A stretch of 50,151 bases of DNA, taken from the NCBI GenBank assembly GCA_027946555.1, contig JAPEVC010000252.1, forward strand, positions 1-50,151, in the 5' to 3' direction. The stretch's first letter is position 1; each line of letters starts with the position of its first letter. The translations under genes and the position numbers were made by a program. Below the pieces are notes generated by a model. The model did not search any database and had not been told where the DNA came from. It was given only the letters and a program-made list of their open reading frames with translations. Below are positions 31,783 through 41,251 of this stretch, one piece after another. Source of the DNA: Gnomoniopsis sp. IMI 355080. Lineage: Eukaryota; Ascomycota; Sordariomycetes; Diaporthales; Gnomoniaceae.

Positions 31783-32387
31783 GACTAGCTGGGGCTTCCG
31801 ACACAGCACTCTACAGGACATTGTCCAGTTTGGGATGCGCAGAAATAAAGACATAGTCAATTGGCCTACCCGGTTTTGTTTGGGCCCATTGACCCGGGGT
31901 TCGGTCCATTACCATCCGGAAATACTCATGGACTTGAATTGGATCAAAGTCATGCCTAGCGCGACATGGAGAAACCTCCTAAGCCGCCATCTCCGCATCT
32001 TCCCCACGTTTGGTGACAAACCCCATTAGCAGGAGGCATCACTTGAGGGCTTGGGGCAGTGGTTCGAGCGCATTGCCCGCATAATTGGAAGGGCACCCCT
32101 CCAACAAGGGACGTTTGAAGCCGGGTTGCAGACAACCTAATGCCGCCTATTTGTACCGGCTCGGTGGTAAGCTTGTACGGCATAGGTTGGCAACTGCCAT
32201 AGAAATATACATCCATCAAGGCCAGCTTTTGCAGGAGATTACCACAGCAAACGCATCACCGATTCTCTTTTACACTTTCTCGATCATTGCATTACATTTC
32301 ATAAATTCCCCAACCCCAATAGTGGTCAACAACGCGCACAGTCACCAATCTCTCCAAGTCGAAATCAAGTGGAACTGGAACATAAAC
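31783..32387. other. Intergenic DNA between UTP12 and the flavin monooxygenase gene
   Basis: 605 bp with no recognisable gene. The left half should hold the UTP12 3' end. The right half, especially from 32240, is rich in A, C and T with CACAGTCACC-type words, as expected for the monooxygenase leader. A GGTTCGAGC at 32061 resembles part of a tRNA B box, but there is no tRNA fold around it. Confidence 0.5.
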
Positions 32388-34537
32388 ATGGCTACAACTA
32401 ATGGTCTTGTGAACGGGCACGCGTTCGAGTTGAAGAATGAGCCTCTGGATACAAGTCGACCCATGAAAGTCAGGGTCATCGGCGCAGGCTTCTCAGGTAT
32501 TTTAGCTGCTATTAGGTTCGTAATATGCCCTCACAAGTGCAACGAAGCCAATTAACGGCAAACCCTAGAATTCCTGAGCGCCTTAAAAATATAGATCTTG
32601 TTGTCTACGAGAAGAACGAAGGAATTGGTGGAGTATGGTACGTTCACAGTCACGTGTAAAACTAACATATCGTTCGTGCACTAAGAAATTGCCCAGGTGG
32701 TTGAACAAGTATCCTGGTGAGTGAGAATGTTCTCATTTGTGAAGACGGTGGCTAACGTGATATAATGCAGGGCTGGCCTGCGATGTTCCCTGTGAGTGCA
32801 TTCATGCAGTCTACACATCGGACTGTCGCCGTGTTAATGGGAGAAACAGCTCACTCATACCAATACACCTTCGCCCCTAATCCGCACTGGTCGTCTCTTT
32901 ATGCGCCCGGGGCAGAGATTCAGCGGTATCTTCAGGGTGTTGCGGAAAAGTTTGGCGCCACTAGGTTCATTAAAACCCAGCACAAGCTGCTGCGTTGCGT
33001 CTGGAATACCGAGAGGAAGAAGTGGACGCTCCAAGTCCAACGGACGGATTCTGGAGAGACGTTCGAGGAGGATGATGTCGATGTGCTAATCACGGCTCGA
33101 GGACTCCTCAACGAACCTTCCTGGCCTAATGTGCCTGGACTGGACAAGTACCGGGGGAAGCTCCTTCACTCAGCCGAGTGGGATGACGAGTGAGCCTTTC
33201 ACGCCCTACCTGTTCAATATGCCTCAGATGAGCTGACAAGTGAAGATACGACTTTCGCCATAAGCGCGTCGGCGTGGTTGGAAACGGTTCCAGCGCAATC
33301 CAGATCGTACCAAGCTTGCAGCCTTTGGATGGCATCAAGATGACAGTGTTCATGCGTTCACAGACCTGGATATCTGGGGCATTTGGCGATGCAGCTATGC
33401 TCGCACTCGGTTTGGACCCGAACGAAATCAACTGTGAGTGATAGAGCCAGCTTATTTTACATATTAAAGCTTACAAAGCGGCAAAGTCACACCTGAACAA
33501 CGAGAAGCTTTTGCTCGCGATCCCGAGGGTTACCTTAGGATGCGAAAGGTCATCGAGGATGCAGGTAACTTGATTCACGACTCGACCATCCTTGGAACGG
33601 ACATGCAAAAGCAATTTGTAGCTGAGTTCACGGCTTCGATGAAGCAGAGGTTGGCCAAAAAGCCAGAATTGTTTGACACCATCGTCCCCACATTCGCGCC
33701 TGGGTGCCGGAGGTTGACCCCTGGTAAAGGCTACCTGGAAGCTTTAACAGAGGACAATGTCGAGGTGTCCAACGAGAGCATTGTAGAAATCACAGAGACA
33801 GGCGTCAAGCTGGCCAGTGGACGTCTGGTGGAGGTGGATGCGTTAGCCTGTGCTACGGGTTTCAGGACGTCGGCGCCTCCTAACTTCGAGGTCGTCGGCA
33901 AGGACGGAGTGACTCTCGCTCAGCGATGGCAGACTCACCCCGAAAGCTATATGAGCATGATGGTGGATGGGTTTCCGAACTACCTAATGATGTTTGGGCC
34001 CAACAGCGCCATCGGCTTCGGTAGTCTCACAAAGATCCTTGAGAACGAATGTGATTACTGCGTCAAGGTCCTTCGGAAGATGCAGAAGGAGGACTATGCC
34101 ACGATCGAGCCCAAGGCGGAGCGGGTCAAGGATTTTCAGCAATACATTGGCGCATACTTTTCGAAAACAGTCTACGTCGACAAGTGTAAGTCTTGGTACC
34201 GGAGTGAAGGAGGCCAGGGCAACTGGATCATTGGTCTCTGGCCGGGCTCCACGCTCCACGCACTTGACGCGCTTCGATCTCCACGATGGGAAGATTTTGG
34301 TAAGTCTGTCTTCAAGGATCGCTGGTGCTTGCTCAGCCTGCAGCTAAACTAGCCTCCACAGTTTATGAGAGCGTGGATCCCACGGGCAACGCATTGCGCT
34401 GGCTTGGAAATGGTTGGTCTGTCTCTCAGACGGAGGGTGATTCTTCATGGTATCTCAATCCAGATGAAATCGACTGGCCTGTTGCAGGCAAGCCAGAAGA
34501 ACACCCGAGGTTCAAGGCTCGGCCATGGTCGCATTAA
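32388..34537 (+). CDS. Flavin-dependent monooxygenase, type I Baeyer-Villiger-like
   Basis: FAD- and NADPH-dependent oxygenase that inserts oxygen next to a ketone or hydroxylates. Exons: 32388-32515, 32569-32637, 32697-32716, 32771-32791, 32850-33189, 33246-33433, 33487-34299, 34362-34537, giving 584 residues. Motifs in order: FAD-binding GAGFSG (32-37); GGVWWLNKYPGLACDVPS (63-80); the Baeyer-Villiger fingerprint YRGKLLHSAEWD (180-191); and a second Rossmann GNGSSA (205-210) for NADPH. Two successive micro-exons of 20 and 21 bp encode the WLNKYPGLACDVP region. They were placed because only they reconstruct this motif in frame. The acceptor at 33486 (GGCAAAG) is the least certain junction. 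A fungal-type substrate (steroid, terpene or polyketide ketone) is possible, but there is no partner biosynthetic gene nearby. Confidence 0.86.
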
Positions 34538-35425
34538 AAGTGGTGGTTATGTTACACGACACAGCCGTATAGACGGGCAGACTGTTTAGGTAGACGTTTG
34601 ATTCGCAAATTTTCAGTTATCGAAGCAATTGTGTGAAATCTACCTGCACCCCAAGTCTCCTGTGATATTTTTTTCGCGGCTCACGCCCCTCATAGTACGC
34701 TATAAGCTTGCCGGTACAAACTTTGCTTCCGCAGCAACTTCACCACAGATGTTTTTGCACTTGCTGATACTAAGTCTTCTCCCGTACGCCTCTTTCCCAT
34801 GGCTTACAGTGAACACCGCACAGACAAATTCAACAGCCATCTCTTGATTGCACCGCCTGAGTTCAACTCTGATGAACAGATGCAAACCATAGATTCGTGT
34901 TCTCCGAGTTTGTTGATAGCACATCACAACGAGGGCAGTCAACAAGATGCGAAACATGTATTTGGGCCGATTTGCATCGAATTGCCGGGGGGTTGTTGTT
35001 GTGTAGGTTGACCGTGGACTACAAAATTGAGCTTTGCCCCCGGAGGGTTTACAGGAAAGCCCTAACTTCTGGACCTGACCGTACCACGCAGCAAGCTCCT
35101 TTAAAAATTACAACTTGTTTGTCGTTGTCTTTGGCACATTTTCAAGAGCAAAGTGTCCTGATGTCGCGGTACATTGGCGTTGAAGATTGAGGTATCCCTA
35201 GGCTTGCTAATCATCCTATCTAGATGTAGCAACACGGTACTTCACTCTGTGATGTCTCACCACAACTAAACAAAACTCCGGAAGAGCAGTCATGGACGCC
35301 TAAGGGATCGTGGCTTAAGATTCATGGACTGACTATCGAGCATGGCTCCGAGTCCTCTGGACTTTCTGCGTTACATAGGAAATTGAATTGGTATTTCGTT
35401 CACAATAATCTATGTTGCCGAGTGT
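34538..35425. other. Intergenic DNA between the monooxygenase and ATP4 genes (convergent)
   Basis: 888 bp with no recognisable gene; frames up to 97 codons without family features. It should contain both 3' untranslated regions. Confidence 0.5.
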
Positions 35426-36368
35426 CTATTGAGTCTTGGAAGCGACGATCTCTGTGGGACATGTTAGTGCCTTGCTCTCGCCTCGTATAGGGATTGGTAC
35501 AGAGGGTACAGGAACGTACTCTCGACATCTGCCACGCTCTGAGCGAGAATCTGCTGTAGCACCTTGGGGTTCTCCAACTCCTTCTGCACCTTGGCAATGA
35601 TGGTGTCAGCAAGCTCCTTCTGCTGACGCTGCTTGACCTGGCCCTCGTAGCGGACCCAAGAATCCAGAACGGCCTTTGCCTCAGCAGCCAGGGCAGTCTT
35701 CTGCTCCAGCTCGTAAGCCTGGGCCTCGAGCTTGGCGGTTTCCTAGAAGCATACGTCAGAACCCATGAGCACGGGAAATTTGATCTGGAGGAAGCGAATG
35801 CCGATGTACCTTGGAAACCTCGAACAGGCTCTTGGTGATGTCAACAACACCGCTCATCTGCTGGACGCTGTCGATACGGGTCTTGACAGCCTGGGTGTGG
35901 TCGGCACGTGCAGCGTTCAAGATACCAGCAATCTTCTTGTTCTGGGCCTCAGCCCACTCGGTGTACATAGGGCCAGCGTACTTGATGACGGCGCCCCAGA
36001 CACTCAGCAAGCAGAACGCGACGACGGTCTCCTCGTTGACGACATAGTACTCGTTGCTGAGGGCGTAGATGGACAGACCGGCGGCGGAGGACAGAATGGC
36101 GGTCTTGGAGACGAGTGAGTTGCCGGGTAGGGCATCAAGAATGGACTGGGCCTTCTTCTTGGGGTCCTCGGCGGGGACATTGGACGCGCTGCGGTGGCCG
36201 GAGGCGGCGAGGGAGGTGATGGCCGGGAGAGTTCGGGTCGAGATTGATGGGCGCAGACGGGCAGCCCCTGCGCCAGTCGCCGTGTCAGTCGCCCAATTGC
36301 CCTGTGGTACTACATCGTCAGACACGGGGCTACTCACCGAGAGCGGTTCTAGCCAGGCGGGACGCCAT
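35426..36368 (-). CDS. ATP4: Mitochondrial F1Fo ATP synthase subunit 4 (subunit b)
   Basis: Peripheral-stalk subunit that connects the membrane Fo part to F1. Exons (minus): 36368-36338, 36267-35810, 35742-35520, 35451-35426, giving 245 residues, close to the yeast precursor. The N-terminus (MASRLARTALGAARLRPS) is basic and hydroxylated, a typical matrix-targeting signal. The mature start holds DPKKKAQSILDALPGNSLVSKT. Two membrane segments follow (residues about 68-85 and 90-107, for example VVAFCLLSVWGAVIKYAG). The long hydrophilic stalk helix then has YTEWAEAQNKKIAGILNAAR and ends IVASKTQ. Intron 1 was placed at the second acceptor (GGCGCAG), which has a CTGAC branch site and gives the conserved junction ALG-AARLRP. 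Divergent from NOC4. Confidence 0.93.
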
Positions 36369-36664
36369 TGTGATGTGCAGTGCGGGTCGTGGTGTGGTGG
36401 GTGAGCTTGGAAATTGAGACACTTTCCTGGCCGCAACTGTGACAGACGAGACGTCAATTGAGAGGTTTGCTCGCAACCGGAGCTCGGCGTGGGCAGGAAC
36501 GGGGCCGTCCCCACGCACTAGTGACATCCTGGGCCATGATTGGTCCCCGGCATCTCGAACTCTATGCTTGCAATCGTGATTTTTCTTGATATGCGCCTTG
36601 TCGCGCCTCTATTTTCTCTCTGGAAAAGACAATACTCAAACAAATCCACGCAACTTCGAGCAGC

Positions 36665-38320
36665 ATGGCACCGGCCACCCAGGGCAAGATGCCCAAACGC
36701 AAACGTCCTGCGACGAAGCAGGCTCCACGAAAACGTGCGCGGTCGGAGAGTAACCAGGACGAACAAGAGGACGACGTCCACGCCGACATCTTGTCCCTTG
36801 AGGCCGGGATCCTCGAATCGAGAAAGAATTACAACAATATCACCGCTCTTATCGGCATAGCCAGAGCCGTGGATGGGGACGAAGATGAGGATCAAGAGAC
36901 GGCATTGCTTGCCTCGGTGGCTCTGTGCAGAGTTTTCATCCGACTGCTGTCCGCCGGTGCTCTACTTAGGAAGAAGGGCATGCCCGAAAAGGATATCGTT
37001 GTCGTGCACTGGCTCAGAGACCGCCTTGCCGAATGCCGCGAAGTCATACTATCATTATTCAGCCGCGAAGAGCACGCAATGACCGCCCTGACTCTGTCCA
37101 TGCGACTATTGAAGATTGAGGGACAGAACCCTCCAAGCGACAAGGAAGACTACAACTTTCCAAAGGCATCTCTGAAGGACATCGTCCTCGCTTTGAGCCA
37201 GCCTGAAGTTGACCAAGTGGTACGAACAGAGTTCGTCGAGAAGTTTGTCGATGAGTTCGAGGATGTGAGGCTATACACCTTCAAGTCCGTCCATGATATC
37301 ATTGCCGAACAAACTGGTGACTCTACACCGCCGCCTTTCGAGACTCTCTATGAATTGCTTTCGTCGATAGAAGGTGTACCCGAGTCCCCAGAAGAGCTTG
37401 AAGACTTCTATATCGATCCACCCAAGAAGAAGAAGGGCCACGAGCTATTCTCCGTCTCGAAACACAAGAAACAGGCCCAACAAGCATGGCTTGCCCTGAT
37501 GAGGATGAATATGGGCAAGGACCAGAGGAAGCGTCTCCTGGATATCATGTCGAGGGTCATTGCGCCATGGTTCACACAGCCTGAACTCCTCATGGACTTC
37601 CTGACTGATTGCTACGACACGGGTGGCTCAATGTCGCTCCTCGCTCTATCCGGTGTATTCTATCTCATCCAGGAGCGCAATCTTGATTACCCGGCCTTCT
37701 ATGCCAAACTATACTCCCTTCTCGATGCCGATATACTACACTCTAAGTATCGGTCCAGATTTTTCCGCCTTCTCGACACTTTCCTTTCTTCTTCCCATTT
37801 GCCGGCGGCCCTGGTCGCAAGCTTCATCAAGCGACTGGCTAGGCTCAGCCTTAACGCTCCACCGAGCGCCATCGTGACCATCATCCCCTGGATGTACAAC
37901 TTGTTCAAAAAGCACCCCACCTGCACATTCATGATGCATCGGGTCCCGAGGTCAACGGAGGCAAAGGAGAAACTTGCCAATGAGGGTCTGGAAGACCCGT
38001 TCTTGCCGAACGAGGAGGACCCAATGGAGACAGGCGCCATTGATAGTTGTATTTGGGAGATTGTACAGCTACAGTCACACTACCATCCCAATGTGGCGAC
38101 CATTACCAAGATCGTCTCGGAGCAATTCACGAAGCAGATTTACAATATGGAGGATTTTCTGGATCACTCTTATGGAAGCCTGCTTGAAGCTGAGATGGTC
38201 AAGAATGTTAAGAAGGCTCCTGTGGTGGAGTTTAGCATCCCAAAGCGAGTGTTCCTACCCCAGGATGCAGAGTCGGTCGCGGAGGACAGTTTACTGGTGA
38301 AGCTATGGGAGTTCAACTAA
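36665..38320 (+). CDS. NOC4: Nucleolar complex protein 4 (CBF/Mak21 family)
   Basis: Nucleolar protein that pairs with NOP14 and is needed for maturation and export of the small ribosomal subunit. A single exon encodes 551 residues, the normal length. The N-terminus is strongly basic (KMPKRKRPATKQAPRKRAR), a nucleolar signal. Alpha-helical repeats fill the middle. The CBF/Mak21 domain spans residues about 310-480, with SLLALSGVFYLIQERNLDYP and the block YNLFKKHPTCTFMMHRVPRS. The C-terminal family block reads LQSHYHPNVATITKIVSEQF and then NMEDFLDHSYGSLLEAEM. The ATG at 36665 is favoured by context (AGCATGGCA). It starts 296 bp from ATP4 in the opposite direction. With UTP12 it is the second SSU-processome gene of the window. 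Confidence 0.94.
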   Translation: MAPATQGKMPKRKRPATKQAPRKRARSESNQDEQEDDVHADILSLEAGILESRKNYNNITALIGIARAVDGDEDEDQETALLASVALCRVFIRLLSAGALLRKKGMPEKDIVVVHWLRDRLAECREVILSLFSREEHAMTALTLSMRLLKIEGQNPPSDKEDYNFPKASLKDIVLALSQPEVDQVVRTEFVEKFVDEFEDVRLYTFKSVHDIIAEQTGDSTPPPFETLYELLSSIEGVPESPEELEDFYIDPPKKKKGHELFSVSKHKKQAQQAWLALMRMNMGKDQRKRLLDIMSRVIAPWFTQPELLMDFLTDCYDTGGSMSLLALSGVFYLIQERNLDYPAFYAKLYSLLDADILHSKYRSRFFRLLDTFLSSSHLPAALVASFIKRLARLSLNAPPSAIVTIIPWMYNLFKKHPTCTFMMHRVPRSTEAKEKLANEGLEDPFLPNEEDPMETGAIDSCIWEIVQLQSHYHPNVATITKIVSEQFTKQIYNMEDFLDHSYGSLLEAEMVKNVKKAPVVEFSIPKRVFLPQDAESVAEDSLLVKLWEFN

Positions 38321-38376
38321 AAGCGGCATCTGGAAAAGCAATACCTCGATTTGATACCCTCAGAGAACAATGAACA

Positions 38377-38532
38377 TTATACATGAGCACGAATTGCCCG
38401 ACGAGTGCCTTCTTTCTGTGCATTTTGTCTCTGTTCAACCTCGTCTTTTGCCGCGCGTTCAGCTACCTTGTCAGCCCTCATTCGACACTGAATTTCCTCG
38501 ACGGTCGCGTGTCCGTAAACGGCGCCTGCCAT
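38377..38532 (-). CDS. Possible small protein, function unknown
   Basis: On the minus strand an ATG at 38532 opens 51 codons: a short hydrophobic start with GAVYG, then a charged helix rich in Arg, Glu, Ala and Gln, ending IRAHV at a TAA. The frame extends upstream without stop (VVFIMAGAVYGHA), so a first exon could add a membrane segment; a CTAAC and several AG acceptors exist near 38590-38625. The hydrophobic GxxxG followed by an Arg/Glu-rich helix loosely recalls small mitochondrial membrane subunits, but I do not recognise the family. The 3' end faces NOC4, 56 bp apart. Confidence 0.3.
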   Translation of the reverse strand: MAGAVYGHATVEEIQCRMRADKVAERAAKDEVEQRQNAQKEGTRRAIRAHV

Positions 38533-39240
38533 GATGAACACAACGATCTCGGCTGAATGAACACGATAGTAGGCCAGACCTCCTTCTTCCACATCTACCG
38601 GTATGATGGAATGCGACCGATGTTAGAGATTATTGCTAGCTCCGAGAATGACTACATATCAAGCTGTGCCACAACCTCTTCTACAGGGACACTACTAAAT
38701 ATGTGTCGTCACACCGCATGGCACCAGGCAATGCCAGCTCGCTTCTGAACTGCAGTAGGGCAGTTTGCTAGGAATGTTTTAAACGACGGCATCATCCATT
38801 TAACCAGCTAGACTGATTGTTCAGGTGAGCGGTGCCTGACACCACCCCACGAGATGCACGTCTCACAAACCCACGACCATATGCCGAATAGCGCCAGCTG
38901 AGCGTCGACCTTGACGTGGGAGGTTGGCTAGAGACTAAACAGGCTGGCGAGTTGTTCAAATGATCGTCCTGCCCCCGGCCAAAGTACGCTATGCCCCAGA
39001 CTTCTAGTCTGTATAATGGAAATTTGCCGGTATGGACGTATTCCTTTAGTGTAGGTTGCTAAAATGATATCTTGGAACACTTGGCTGGCTGATTCTTAGG
39101 CGGCGAGATGAGCGAAATGGCGAGCCGTGCTTGAAGCACAGCCGTCGCCGTGACTGAGGGATCGATAAGAAAAGGCGTGCCGGAGGCAGGGATAGCAGGG
39201 GATAGAATGATTGCAGTGAAGAAAATGGTGTGTGCATGTA

Positions 39241-39280
39241 GACAGGCAGGACAGGCAGGACAGGCAAGACAAGGCAAGGC
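39241..39280. repeat. Short tandem repeat, unit GACAGGCAG
   Basis: Three 9-bp units in a row, the third with one change, followed by degenerate GACAAGGCAAGGC copies. A microsatellite-type repeat without apparent function. Confidence 0.75.
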
Positions 39281-39671
39281 TGACCCAGCTTCTCGGGTCA
39301 CAAAAGGGAGGCCGGGAGTTCTAATGCAGCCACCCAGGCCACCCGAGGATGTCATTTTTATTTTATTATATTTTTTGCTGGCTACACTGCACCAGCTTCT
39401 TACAGCTATCCTTGCAAAACGCCAACCCCTACATCCTTACAGCCTTAGAAACTTGAATGTTCAGCCCTGGAATATCGGGACTGAGAATCTTTCCAGAAGC
39501 CCGGGTGCTGTAGGGATGTTCCCTACGACGGCTTCGCCCTTCTTTTACGACTTGTGCCCAACGGGCCGTGGTCCGTAATCGTGTTGAAGGATTTTCTCAA
39601 GTGACGCCGTTCGGCCCTGCCACCGTTTTAACGTGTGCATCGCCTGGTCGAGGAGCAAGATGTTGTGCCGT

Positions 39672-39693
39672 ACACTCGATCGACACTCGATCG
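39672..39693. repeat. Direct repeat ACACTCGATCG x2
   Basis: Two adjacent exact copies of an 11-bp unit; each contains the palindrome CGATCG. Confidence 0.7.
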
Positions 39694-40642
39694 AGCATGA
39701 CATCGCCACAATCTCCAGCGCGAAGTCCGCCAATTCCTGGTCACGTGTTAGAAGTACCCCAGATATTTGACGAACGACAGACGGGAGCATCTCTACAAGA
39801 ATTTTGCTCAGGCGGAGAAAGAAGGCGATCCATGTTCGTGGATAGGAAAGCGTTGACTGCACATGCAGACGTGAATGCAAGTATGTGCAGCGAGGACCAC
39901 GCCGACCCGTTTGGGATAACAGCCCGATCTGGAGATCAAGAGTCTCCGTATTCGCGCGTCTCAACAATGAGAGCTACCGGAGCTACAACCATGGCGGAAA
40001 CTAAGAAAATAAAATAAAATAAAAGCCACTCACACGAGGTTGGACCCAGCCGTCTACACCGCCAGACCGTACGCTATTACCAATGTGGTGTTTTGTCTCG
40101 GCTATCGACTTTGATTGACCGGGATCGGGGCCGGGGTTGTCGATGATCAAACATCGAATATTTACTCTGTATTGCGTACATGGTAGCTTCGAGTGCAGTA
40201 CCACGCCGCGAATTTCCTTTGCACGGTGAGGACATTCCAGAACCTATCATTTGTGCCACAGACAGCTTGTCTTGAAAACCATGGCAATATGAGCATGGTG
40301 AAAATCCTCGTTGAAGCGTCGCTGTTTTAGCCATTGAGATCAAGATCACGACCCCTGGTAATGCCCAGTAAATTGTCTCGCTTCGCATGGAGAAGTTCGT
40401 GGCCATTACCTTGGTCCAGGTTGATCGGTCCCATCTGCAACTTTGGACGCTATGAGCTACAACAGGCAGGACCCTGGACAGAAGTGCCGCTCCGAGATAG
40501 TATCTGGGTACTATGTAGCTCGTAGAGAACATGCCAAGGCTTTTCAATGCTCCCCAAGTGTGCCTCCACTATCCTTCACGAACTGCCGTCTCCTGATAGG
40601 CGCACACGGTGAATGTGAGACACCGCATTCGATACAGATCTT

Positions 40643-41251
40643 TCACTGACCATAGCGCTCGTTAGACAGGACGAAAAGGCCCACAAACGCACAGACCTGC
40701 TGCGGAGGATTTTGAATTTGCCTGGGGATGAAGCTGGTGGGTCCTAGCAAGGATTCCTTGAGTACACTGGCCGCATGTTGGATCTTCGAGGAAAATGTAT
40801 GGAGATTGATATAAACTTGTGCGAATCTGTCAAAGTCGACCAGATACGTAGCATATGGTAGACAGTGACAAGCCAGTGGATCCACAGCTCCGGCGTCCCC
40901 CGGTGTGGAGATAATTGATCTTTCAGACGTACTGCCTGGTCCTATGTAATTTTCAGCCGCCGCGTGGAATGGCGCCGTGCAGGAGAACTGACAGAACGAT
41001 CTGTTGAGACGCAGAGATGCAATGCACGACAAGTCGCCAACTGGCGGCGCATCGGGGTTCCCGACGCCCTCAGCACATGGTGCATGGCTGGCTGCCAAAG
41101 TCTGTTGCCGAACGTTGTTCGCCGCGACAACAGCCGCAAAGACCACGAGGTGAAGCGCCCATGGCGCCGTAAACACCAAAGCTAAACGACGCGAGAGGAG
41201 ACCCACGTTCTTCCTAGCAACGTCGAGGACGCAGTGGCCGTGGTGGATCAA
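40643..41251 (-). CDS. Hypothetical protein, 202 codons, possible signal anchor
   Basis: The longest coherent frame in the gene-poor stretch, from an ATG at 41251 to a TGA at 40643. It has a hydrophobic segment at residues about 22-44 (ALVFTAPWALHLVVFAAVVA) and eight cysteines after it, including CQFSC and CHC. I recognise no family. Codon use does not clearly differ from the surrounding non-coding DNA, and no neighbouring gene supports it. It may be a chance frame or an orphan secreted or membrane protein. Confidence 0.27.
   Translation of the reverse strand: MIHHGHCVLDVARKNVGLLSRRLALVFTAPWALHLVVFAAVVAANNVRQQTLAASHAPCAEGVGNPDAPPVGDLSCIASLRLNRSFCQFSCTAPFHAAAENYIGPGSTSERSIISTPGDAGAVDPLACHCLPYATYLVDFDRFAQVYINLHTFSSKIQHAASVLKESLLGPTSFIPRQIQNPPQQVCAFVGLFVLSNERYGQ

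Larger units (their letters stand above)
38600..40642. other. Gene-poor DNA, left part
   Basis: No recognisable protein family in any frame. Two overlapping frames of 140-149 codons on opposite strands (39545-40017) have no conserved motif. Local repeats are present: a 9-bp tandem repeat (39241-39280), an 11-bp direct repeat (39672-39693), an AT-rich TTTTATTTTATTATA stretch near 39356 and an AATAAAATAAAATAAA stretch near 40008. Confidence 0.45.

Noticed and set aside
32061..32071. GGTTCGAGCGC resembling a tRNA B box
   Set aside because: It deviates from the B-box consensus at the last positions, and no A box or cloverleaf is present around it.
39545..40017. Opposing frames of 140 and 149 codons
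   Set aside because: They overlap each other on opposite strands, and neither has a motif or recognisable composition.
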